NCBI GenBank assembly: GCA_938022485.1
Contig: CALIEE010000106.1
Span: forward strand, 1 to 5,343
Source of the DNA: an uncultured bacterium
GTDB lineage: Bacteria > Bdellovibrionota_C > UBA2361 > SZUA-149 > CALKYB01
DNA length: 5,343 nucleotides
Direction of reading: 5' to 3'
Below, one piece after another: positions 1-5,218 of this stretch (positions are counted from its first letter, which is position 1; every line of letters begins with the position of its first letter). The position numbers were made by a program, and so were the translations under genes. Under the pieces are notes generated by a model. That model searched no databases, was not told the origin of the DNA, and saw only the letters and a program-made list of their open reading frames with translations.

Positions 1-544
1 CAGGCTCACCAACGGGCAAACCTAATTTCTTTTGCAAACTTCTCCCAACTAACAGAGAAGGTAGCTTCACGGAATCATCTGTTCCATCAGGCCGGTAAAC
101 TTTAACCGGCTGGCGCTGAAAAAGCTTATCTAAAATTTCCTCGTCTGGTAGATTCTCTAATAATTTTTTTCGTGGAATTTCTTTATCCGCCACACCACGA
201 ATCAAAAGTCCCCTGGCACCAGCCTGAGTCATCACCATTGCCTGGCTGTAACTAAAAGGAGTTGCGGAAACAACTTCTTCATGAGTCTCTAGTTCCGTTG
301 ATAGGTTTTCCCAGTTCTCAATCGGACCGCCATATCTTCTAACAACGATATGGGCATTAGCATTGATCAGTTTACTCTGAAGCTCCTCAGTAAAACCAGT
401 CATGATAGCCAGAACCATATCAAGTACCATCACACTAATCGCTACTCCCATCACTGAGATCACCGTAATAATGGAAATAAAAACTTCCTTTCTTCGGCTC
501 TTCAGATAACGCAGAGCAATGAATGGTTCGAATTTAGTGAACAT
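1..544 (-). CDS. LolC/LolE-family lipoprotein-releasing ABC permease, N-terminal part (partial)
   Basis: Only the first 181 codons are in the window; the gene continues past the left edge. The ATG is at 544-542, 11 bases after the lysS stop codon. The protein starts MFTKFEPFIALRYLKSRR, a short cytoplasmic lead with the FIALRYL-type motif usual at the start of LolC and LolE. A strong membrane segment follows at about residues 21-46, then 'MTGF' (48-51), matching the 'MNGF' that follows TM1 in LolC. From about residue 52 the sequence is soluble, as expected for the MacB-like periplasmic domain. In the family, two such permeases with the LolD ATPase extract mature lipoproteins from the inner membrane and pass them to LolA. 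LolC, LolE and the fused LolF type cannot be told apart from this fragment, so no symbol is given. A less likely alternative is another FtsX/MacB-type exporter. No good Shine-Dalgarno sequence precedes the ATG, so translation may depend on coupling to lysS. Confidence 0.85.
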   Translation of the reverse strand, partial: MFTKFEPFIALRYLKSRRKEVFISIITVISVMGVAISVMVLDMVLAIMTGFTEELQSKLINANAHIVVRRYGGPIENWENLSTELETHEEVVSATPFSYSQAMVMTQAGARGLLIRGVADKEIPRKKLLENLPDEEILDKLFQRQPVKVYRPDGTDDSVKLPSLLVGRSLQKKLGLPVGEP

Positions 545-555
545 AGGCGACTGAA

Positions 556-2070
556 TTAGCTCTCAGAGCTCTCCGGTCGCATTTGAGGAAAAAGAATGAC
601 ATCACGAATACTCTGACTTCCAGTTAGTAGCATGACCAAACGATCGATCCCGATACCTTCACCTGCCGTGGGAGGCATCCCAAACTCTAGCGCAGCCAAG
701 AAATCTTCGTCCAAGCTCATGGCTTCATCATCTCCACCAGCTTTCAACTTCATTTGGGATTCAAAACGCTCTCGTTGATCCACTGGGTCATTAAGTTCGC
801 TGAAAGCATTTGCTACCTCCATGCCGGCAATGAATAATTCAAATCTATCGGTAAACCTAGGATCTTGGTCAGACTTCCTGGCTAAGGGAGAAACTGATAG
901 GGGATGTTGGGTAATAAAAACTGGGTCAATCAACTTACTTTCAACATGCCTATCAAAGAGTTCAAAAACTGCCTTGCCATAATCCTTTTCTTCTAACAGA
1001 TCTTCGCTTCCAAGCTCCTTGGCTGCCTGATGTACACCCTCAATAGAACCAAGATTAACGTCGGATGAAACGCCGGCCACCTCGTGAATAGAGTCAACCA
1101 TTGTCATTCTTTTCCAAGGACCGGAATAATCAATATCATGATCACCAAACTTAACTTTTCTGGAGCCAATCACATCATCGCAAATTCCAAGCACTAGCTC
1201 CTCAGTGAGCTCCATCAAATCCTCGTAGGTAGCATAAGCCTGATAAAATTCGATCATGGTGAACTCAGGATTATGCTCTGTTGATATTCCTTCGTTCCGA
1301 AAAACTCTGCCCAACTCAAAGACCCTTTCTATTCCACCCACCACAAGCTTCTTAAGCGGTAGCTCCAAAGCTATTCTCAGGCTCAAATCTAGGTCCAGTG
1401 AATTATGATGGGTATTAAATGGCCGAGCCGAGGCTCCACTAACAATTCCGCTCATCATCGGAGTTTCTACTTCGACGTAACCCTTAGAATTAAAAAAGGA
1501 GCGGATAGCAGCAACTATTCCAGCCCGTTTTATAAACACTTCTCTAACGTCAGGATTAACGATTAAGTCCAGATAACGTTTTCGGTAGCGCACTTCTACG
1601 TCAGAAAGGCCATGCCATTTTTCCGGAAGCGGGTGCAAACATTTAACAAGTAACTTCACCGAAGTTGCGTGAAGACTTGGTTCTTCGGTCTTTGTAAAAA
1701 AGGGATACCCTTCCAGGTGAATTAGGTCCCCAACATCCCAGCTCTTAAAAGACTTGTAACTCTCTTCTCCGACGTCATCTCTTCGGACATAACACTGAAG
1801 CCGTCCAGCTGGATCTTGAATATGACAGAAAGATGCTTTACCCATCTTCCTAATTGCCATTATTCTCCCAGAAACCGAAAACCTGCTCCGCTTTTCGGCA
1901 TCCAGATCTTTCTCAAGCTCACAGGTAGCCTTAACTTGTTCAGAGGAGACTGTCGTTTGGACATCATTAGGAAAGCTAAACCCCTCTTCTCTCAAGCTTT
2001 CAAGCTTTTCAAAGCGTACTCGGGTTTGCTCCGACTGATCGTTTTCGCTCATTCTCTGTGGTAGTCCCAT
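556..2070 (-). CDS. lysS: Lysyl-tRNA synthetase, class II
   Basis: This 504-residue protein attaches lysine to tRNA-Lys in the cytoplasm, using ATP. The length is normal for bacterial class II LysRS. An N-terminal OB-fold anticodon-binding domain lies at about residues 65-145 (FSVSGRIMAIRKMGKASF onwards). The class II catalytic core follows, with motif 1 around GYVEVETPMMSG (197-208), then 'SGASARPF' and 'HHNSLDLDL'. Motif 2 is FRNEGIS (257-263) followed by EHNPEFTMIEFY (265-276). 'NAFSELNDP' (421-429) and motif 3 GEGIGIDRLVMLL (470-482, Arg477) complete it. Expected lysine and ATP contacts are present: Glu236, Arg258, Glu274, Tyr276, Asn421 and Glu425. The usual APELYLK segment reads ALELPLK at 234-240. 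The start is uncertain: the ATG at 2070 gives MGLPQRMSEND, while the in-frame ATG at 2052 gives MSENDQSEQ, closer to common LysRS starts. Neither has a convincing ribosome binding site. It is probably cotranscribed with the permease gene 11 bases downstream. Confidence 0.98.
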   Translation of the reverse strand: MGLPQRMSENDQSEQTRVRFEKLESLREEGFSFPNDVQTTVSSEQVKATCELEKDLDAEKRSRFSVSGRIMAIRKMGKASFCHIQDPAGRLQCYVRRDDVGEESYKSFKSWDVGDLIHLEGYPFFTKTEEPSLHATSVKLLVKCLHPLPEKWHGLSDVEVRYRKRYLDLIVNPDVREVFIKRAGIVAAIRSFFNSKGYVEVETPMMSGIVSGASARPFNTHHNSLDLDLSLRIALELPLKKLVVGGIERVFELGRVFRNEGISTEHNPEFTMIEFYQAYATYEDLMELTEELVLGICDDVIGSRKVKFGDHDIDYSGPWKRMTMVDSIHEVAGVSSDVNLGSIEGVHQAAKELGSEDLLEEKDYGKAVFELFDRHVESKLIDPVFITQHPLSVSPLARKSDQDPRFTDRFELFIAGMEVANAFSELNDPVDQRERFESQMKLKAGGDDEAMSLDEDFLAALEFGMPPTAGEGIGIDRLVMLLTGSQSIRDVILFPQMRPESSES

Positions 2071-2096
2071 TAGTTCCGACCATTTTCAGTATGTTC

Positions 2097-2164
2097 AGGA
2101 CTTTACTTAGTCCTATGCCTATTAGAGTTTTCTCTATCTCGCTTTGAGATAGGGGCTATCTAGA
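2097..2164 (-). promoter_or_regulatory. Nested inverted repeats in the lysS leader
   Basis: Several perfect short inverted repeats sit just upstream of lysS. AGGACT (2097-2102) pairs with AGTCCT (2109-2114) over a 6-base loop, 26 bases before the upstream lysS ATG. CTATCTC (2134-2140) pairs with GAGATAG (2146-2152) over a 5-base loop. AGATAG (2147-2152) can instead pair with CTATCT (2156-2161). TAGAG (2123-2127) can pair with CTCTA (2132-2136). TCTAGA (2159-2164) is a palindrome. The last three pairings compete for the same bases, so the leader could adopt alternative structures. No T-run follows any stem on the minus strand, so a standard intrinsic terminator is not supported. The region could be a leader regulatory structure or a protein-binding site; function is inferred only from position. 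Confidence 0.35.
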
Positions 2165-2270
2165 GCTAATAATTAAGGACCACCTGAACGGGTTAAGGCG
2201 CCTACTCTGCCCCAGACCGTTGCAGCTTTCAAGAGCTTCCAACCTACACAAAAAGACCTCAACCGAAGGT

Positions 2271-2290
2271 TTATTCACAGGTTTTCCACA
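2271..2290 (+). promoter_or_regulatory. Two tandem DnaA-box-like sites
   Basis: TTATTCACA at 2271-2279 is a perfect match to the DnaA-box consensus TTATNCACA. TTTTCCACA at 2282-2290 differs from it at one base (third position). Both have the same orientation and start 11 bases apart, about one helical turn, which would put two DnaA molecules on the same DNA face. They lie 57 bases past the wecB stop and about 200 bases upstream of lysS. The match is seen directly; binding by DnaA is inferred. Confidence 0.45.
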
Positions 2291-2346
2291 AGAGTAACAT
2301 CGCTCTAAAAGATCGAAAATTGCAGCTATTTCAGCCCTGAACTATT

Positions 2347-3465
2347 CTAACCAAGGTTATGAACAATAGTTTGGGCAATCCTCTTGCTAGCTAGACCATC
2401 ACCATAAGGGTTATCCACAGCACCCATTCGTTCCAACTCATGGGGACTATCAATTAATTCCAGAGTATTTTTAACTATCAAGTCGCTATTTGTTCCGATA
2501 AGTCTCGCACACCCAGCTTCCACCCCTTCAATTCTCTCAGTTTTCTCCCTCAACACCAATACAGGTTTATCAAGAGAAGGTGCCTCCTCCTGCAAACCCC
2601 CGGAGTCAGTTAACAATAAGTCTGACTTCATAATCGAGTAACACATCGCCGGATAGGATAATGGAGGAACTAAGTAAACTCCCTGCACTTCTTCAAGCAC
2701 TGCTAGCTTATTTCTAGCCTCTGGGTTCGGGTGCACAGGAATCAGAATGTTTAACGTAGGTCTGAGCTCAATCAAGGACTTGAGTGCGGAAACAATAGAC
2801 TTCATTCCTTCGCCGAAGTTCTCTCGCCGGTGAGCAGTCACTAATATTTTGTGTCCCCTGGACTCAAAATAATTAGAAGCTGAATCGAGTTCAACAGGAA
2901 TCTTATCGTCCTCGCGAAACCGTTTCGCCACCGACAAAATGGCATCAATCGCAGTATTACCGGTCACTATGATTTTCTCTTCAGAAACTCCTTCCCTAAG
3001 AAGATTTTTCTTATTTAGCTCGGTGGCAGCAAAGTGAAGCGATGAAATCTGATCGACTAGTTTCCTATTGCCCTCTTCAGGAAAAGGTTGTGAAAGATCA
3101 CCCGTCCTCAGACCAGCTTCTACATGGGCCACAGGAACCCCCTGATAAAAACCTGCCAAGGCCCCAGCCAGAGTTGAGCCCGTATCACCTTGAACAACTA
3201 CCATCGCTGGGTTTATGTTTGCCAACTCCTTACCCAAAGCTACCAGTCCCTTTCCAACCACGGAGGCTGGACTCTGACCCGGTTCCATCAATTTTAAGTC
3301 CAAGTCTGGTTCCAACTTGAAATAGTCCAGCATCTGCCTAAGCATTTGATCATGCTGACCAGTTGAGAGTAGCTCTACATTAGCCCCCTCAGACCTCAAA
3401 GCCGCAACCACGGGCGCGAGTTTAATTAGCTCTGGCCGGGTCCCAAAAACTACGCTGATCTTCAT
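2347..3465 (-). CDS. wecB: UDP-N-acetylglucosamine 2-epimerase (non-hydrolysing)
   Basis: This 372-residue cytoplasmic enzyme interconverts UDP-GlcNAc and UDP-ManNAc, a precursor for ManNAc-containing surface polysaccharides or, after oxidation by WecC-type enzymes, ManNAcA. The length is typical of bacterial WecB. The GT-B-like fold signature is complete: GTRPELIK (8-15) in the N-terminal lobe, QGDT (92-95, Asp94), HVEAGLRTGD (114-123, Glu116) and FPEEGNR (128-134, Glu130). In the C-terminal lobe are VTAHRREN (209-216, His212, Arg213), IPVHPNP (242-248) and TDSGGLQEEAP (286-296). These cover the catalytic and nucleotide-binding residues known from E. coli WecB and B. subtilis MnaA. The start is secure: an AAAGG Shine-Dalgarno at 3477-3473 precedes the ATG by 7 bases. 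That site lies in the last two rlmC codons, and only 4 bases separate the genes, so translational coupling is likely. No other polysaccharide gene is nearby, so the destination of its product is unknown. Confidence 0.96.
   Translation of the reverse strand: MKISVVFGTRPELIKLAPVVAALRSEGANVELLSTGQHDQMLRQMLDYFKLEPDLDLKLMEPGQSPASVVGKGLVALGKELANINPAMVVVQGDTGSTLAGALAGFYQGVPVAHVEAGLRTGDLSQPFPEEGNRKLVDQISSLHFAATELNKKNLLREGVSEEKIIVTGNTAIDAILSVAKRFREDDKIPVELDSASNYFESRGHKILVTAHRRENFGEGMKSIVSALKSLIELRPTLNILIPVHPNPEARNKLAVLEEVQGVYLVPPLSYPAMCYSIMKSDLLLTDSGGLQEEAPSLDKPVLVLREKTERIEGVEAGCARLIGTNSDLIVKNTLELIDSPHELERMGAVDNPYGDGLASKRIAQTIVHNLG
2357..2365 (+). promoter_or_regulatory. Near-consensus DnaA-box-like site in the wecB 3' end
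   Basis: TTATGAACA matches TTATNCACA except at the sixth base and has the same orientation as the neighbouring matches. It lies within wecB codons near the end of the gene. A one-mismatch site alone would mean little; it is listed because it sits between stronger sites. Confidence 0.2.
2411..2419 (+). promoter_or_regulatory. Perfect DnaA box inside the wecB 3' end
   Basis: TTATCCACA is the classical high-affinity DnaA box of E. coli. It is on the plus strand, in the same orientation as the sites at 2271 and 2282, and lies inside wecB where the antisense codons read Val-Asp-Asn-Pro (about residues 350-353). One such 9-mer can arise by chance. Its closeness to another perfect consensus match is what makes it notable. 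Confidence 0.35.
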
Positions 3466-3469
3466 CTTA

Positions 3470-4633
3470 TTACCTTTTTCGGTCTAGAATGGCCAAAACT
3501 TCTAAGTGCCCAGTCAAAGGAAACATATCAAAGGGCTGAATATTTACCAGTTCAAAATCACCTTGCAAGAGCTCAATATCTCTCAATAAGGTTTCAAGGT
3601 TACAACTGGAATAGATTAGTCTTTCCACTGGCCCTGCACAAACTGCAGAAATAGTCAGAGCATCAACTCCTCTGCGAGGAGGGTTAACCACTACCAAATC
3701 AAAGCCGTCAGTGACTAAACCCTTTTGACAGTCTTCAACTTTTCCGCAGACAAACTCACAATTATCAATACCATTTTTTAAAGATGCCTTCTCAGCACAC
3801 ATTATAGACTTAGATGACAGTTCAACTCCTTTTACTAGCTCAACCTTATCAGCCAGAAAAAACGAAAAGCCTCCCACTCCACAGTATAGATCTAGCGCTT
3901 TTCCAAATCCAACTGCGAACTCACCTGCTTTAGTATACAATCTCTCGGCAATTTCAGGCGTTGCTTGGAAAAATGCTTGGGGGTGAAGATAAAGAAAAAC
4001 GCCTCCAAGACATTCTACAATTTCTTCATATTCACTAAAAACAACTTCTTCTGCCCCCTCTAAAACTTGGTGAGGAATTGGCTGAATGTTCATGCTCACC
4101 ACTCGCAAAAACTTAAAAGTCTCCTGAAGACTCTTCGCGATAGAGCGTAGAGCCTCTTCTTGAAGATCACTACGAACTACAAATCTCAAATAGGCGGAGT
4201 CTCTGGTAGAGTTACTGCCGAGAATTACTCCTTTCAGCTCACCTTCTCGATCTTTAATTTGGTAAGGAGAAACGCCGAATTTACTAACAAGCTTTGGAAT
4301 GGCTTGAACCAATTGGTTCAGCTCTTCAAAATGAAGTGGACAGGAGCTAAGATCAATTCCAGAAAAAGAAGGGTCTAAAAGGCCAATAACCGGTTCAGCA
4401 ATAGTACCTGATACCGACAACTTCACCCTTCCCCTCGAGTTTCCGGGCGACTCCAGCGCGACCAAAGGAGAAGCCTTGGAACTCTCGATTCCAGCCTTTT
4501 CAATTCTCTCTAGGAACCTGGAATTCTTCCAGTTAAGCGCTTCAGCGAAACCTTTAGGCAGCAAGCTACAGGAGCGACAATCCCCGCGCTGATAATAACT
4601 ACAGTCAAATTCCTCTTCTTGAGACTGTCTCAA
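3470..4633 (-). CDS. rlmC: 23S rRNA (uracil-5-)-methyltransferase, RlmC type
   Basis: This 387-residue enzyme of the TrmA/RlmC/RlmD family transfers a methyl group from S-adenosylmethionine to C5 of a uridine, U747 of 23S rRNA for E. coli RlmC. The N-terminus has CSYYQRGDCRSC (Cys11, Cys19, Cys22) and a later Cys98 in 'SSCPLHF', the four expected ligands of a [4Fe-4S] cluster. There is no N-terminal TRAM domain, which favours RlmC over RlmD. The C-terminal Rossmann domain shows QAFFQ (219-223), the SAM-binding LDLYCGVGGF (247-256), NPPRRG (317-322), the catalytic nucleophile Cys344 in IYSSCN and the general base Glu378 in GHLEVL. The start is TTG at 4633-4631: an AGGAG site lies 8 bases upstream, and an in-frame TAA upstream leaves no other start. 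It is the first gene of a likely rlmC-wecB unit and is divergent from the pilin gene. The exact target uridine is inferred from family resemblance. Confidence 0.93.
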   Translation of the reverse strand: MRQSQEEEFDCSYYQRGDCRSCSLLPKGFAEALNWKNSRFLERIEKAGIESSKASPLVALESPGNSRGRVKLSVSGTIAEPVIGLLDPSFSGIDLSSCPLHFEELNQLVQAIPKLVSKFGVSPYQIKDREGELKGVILGSNSTRDSAYLRFVVRSDLQEEALRSIAKSLQETFKFLRVVSMNIQPIPHQVLEGAEEVVFSEYEEIVECLGGVFLYLHPQAFFQATPEIAERLYTKAGEFAVGFGKALDLYCGVGGFSFFLADKVELVKGVELSSKSIMCAEKASLKNGIDNCEFVCGKVEDCQKGLVTDGFDLVVVNPPRRGVDALTISAVCAGPVERLIYSSCNLETLLRDIELLQGDFELVNIQPFDMFPLTGHLEVLAILDRKR

Positions 4634-4641
4634 TTGTATCG

Positions 4642-4646
4642 CTCCT
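4642..4646 (-). promoter_or_regulatory. Ribosome binding site that fixes the rlmC TTG start
   Basis: Read on the minus strand, ACAGGAG is followed by 8 bases and then TTG at 4633. This strong Shine-Dalgarno and the in-frame TAA upstream together select TTG as the start. On the same transcript CTCCT (4667-4663) and an overlapping TCCT just upstream of the AGGAG are complementary to it, so the site could be partly sequestered. Confidence 0.7.
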
Positions 4647-4744
4647 GTAAGGATATGGTTTTAGGAGATAAATTTTGCATACTTAGGGTGTTGATTACAG
4701 TAATAAATACTAAAGTTTTCTATAGTTTGTCCGTTAAACATAAT

Positions 4745-4748
4745 GAGG
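4745..4748 (+). promoter_or_regulatory. Ribosome binding site of the pilin gene
   Basis: GAGG lies 5 bases before the ATG at 4754. It supports this start over the upstream in-frame ATG at 4619, which would put about 45 unrelated residues in front of a standard prepilin leader. Confidence 0.7.
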
Positions 4749-4753
4749 GAAAA

Positions 4754-5218
4754 ATGGATCACCACAACGAACAAGGTTTTACACTAATCGAGCTATTGGT
4801 CACCGTGGCCATAGTAGGATTACTTGCCGCAATCGCTATTCCTCAATTCTCTAAATACCGAGAAAGAGCTCAAGTAGCTAATGTAGCAACCAGCCTTCGG
4901 CAATTCGAAACGGCCTTTTATGCTTTTCAAGCAGATTTTGGTGAGTGGCCAGATGACAGCCACACCACAGTCCCGGCAGGAATGGAGGAGCTAATTAGCC
5001 AAGATATTTGGAGTCAAGAAACCGCCTTAGGAGGCTTCTATAACTATGAAGGTCCTGACAGCTACCCTTATGCTGGGATCGCGCTATTTAATCATAATGC
5101 TACAGAGGAACAGTTGGAGCTTCTAGATCGTAGCTTAGATGACGGAGACCTTTCTCAAGGCAGGTTTAGGTACGGCACCAATGGCAGACCCGTGCTGATC
5201 ATAGAAGAAACTGGCTGA
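4754..5218 (+). CDS. Type IV pilin-like / type II secretion pseudopilin-like prepilin
   Basis: The encoded protein is 154 residues. It has a classic prepilin N-terminus: an 8-residue leader MDHHNEQG, the peptidase PilD cleavage site between Gly8 and Phe9, and FTLIELLVTVAIVGLLAAIAIPQF, with Glu at position +5 of the mature protein (Glu13). The hydrophobic helix runs to about residue 30 and continues as an amphipathic helix to about residue 60. The globular part contains FGEWPDD (62-68), a 'W...ET.LGGFYNY' stretch (86-98) and an acidic 'DDGDLSQGRFR' segment (129-139). It has no cysteines, so it lacks the C-terminal disulfide of Neisseria-type pilins. The small size and tail are closer to GspG/PulG-like and Verrucomicrobiota-type prepilin proteins. 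The product is likely inserted in the inner membrane, processed by a prepilin peptidase and assembled or held as a minor pilin. No secretion or pilus machinery gene is next to it, so its system is unknown and no symbol is given. Confidence 0.88.
   Translation: MDHHNEQGFTLIELLVTVAIVGLLAAIAIPQFSKYRERAQVANVATSLRQFETAFYAFQADFGEWPDDSHTTVPAGMEELISQDIWSQETALGGFYNYEGPDSYPYAGIALFNHNATEEQLELLDRSLDDGDLSQGRFRYGTNGRPVLIIEETG

Larger units (their letters stand above)
2071..2346. other. Intergenic region between wecB and lysS (lysS leader side)
   Basis: This 276-base gap lies between the wecB stop and the lysS start, both on the minus strand, so it should hold the lysS promoter and leader. Its lysS-proximal part (2097-2164) is full of inverted repeats, and its wecB-proximal part has two DnaA-box-like sites (2271-2290). 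A short AT-rich stretch lies at 2165-2176. I found no -35/-10 pair with good spacing and no stem followed by a T-run that would end wecB transcription. The minus strand shows no T-box signature (no AGGGTGGNACC-type sequence). I recognise no tRNA, SRP RNA or 6S RNA fold in it. A reading frame on the minus strand stays open across most of the gap but lacks an ATG and is not called. Confidence 0.6.
4634..4753. promoter_or_regulatory. Divergent promoter region between rlmC and the pilin gene
   Basis: This 120-base AT-rich gap separates two divergently transcribed genes and must contain signals for both, unless either start of transcription lies inside the opposite gene. TATAGT at 4721-4726 could be a plus-strand -10 element about 28 bases before the pilin ATG. 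The best -35-like hexamer, TTGATT at 4691-4696, is 24 bases away, which is too far for a normal sigma-70 promoter. No sigma-54 TGGCAC...TTGC pattern is visible. Promoter assignments are therefore weak; the divergent arrangement is certain. Confidence 0.4.

Noticed and set aside
1992..2015. Tandem CAAGCTTT repeat near the start of lysS
   Set aside because: It encodes a short KLESL segment in an alpha-helical N-terminus; two copies in coding DNA are explained by codon choice.
1816..2064. Plus-strand open frame of 82 codons
   Set aside because: It lies wholly antisense to the lysS N-terminal domain, whose protein motifs are unambiguous, and has no recognisable product.
2162..2342. Open minus-strand frame through the wecB-lysS gap, with a CYSCGKP-like stretch
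   Set aside because: It has no ATG. The only plausible start is a GTG leaving about 38 residues, and no family resemblance or coding bias was recognised. The two cysteines in CxxC alone do not support a gene.
2326..2346. TTCAGGGCTGAA hairpin just after wecB as a terminator
   Set aside because: The stem is only 4 to 5 base pairs with a tiny loop, and no T-run follows on the minus strand.
2071..2346. T-box riboswitch or small structured RNA (SRP RNA, 6S RNA) in the gap
   Set aside because: The T-box signature and the SRP tetraloop-region sequence are absent, and no long-range stem typical of 6S RNA was found by eye.
3042..3320. Plus-strand open frame of 92 codons, rich in proline and leucine
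   Set aside because: It is antisense to the conserved wecB catalytic region and looks like a shadow of its codon use.
4619..4753. N-terminal extension of the pilin from an in-frame ATG at 4619
   Set aside because: It would place about 45 unrelated residues before a complete prepilin leader, overlap the rlmC start and ignore the GAGG site 5 bases before the ATG at 4754.
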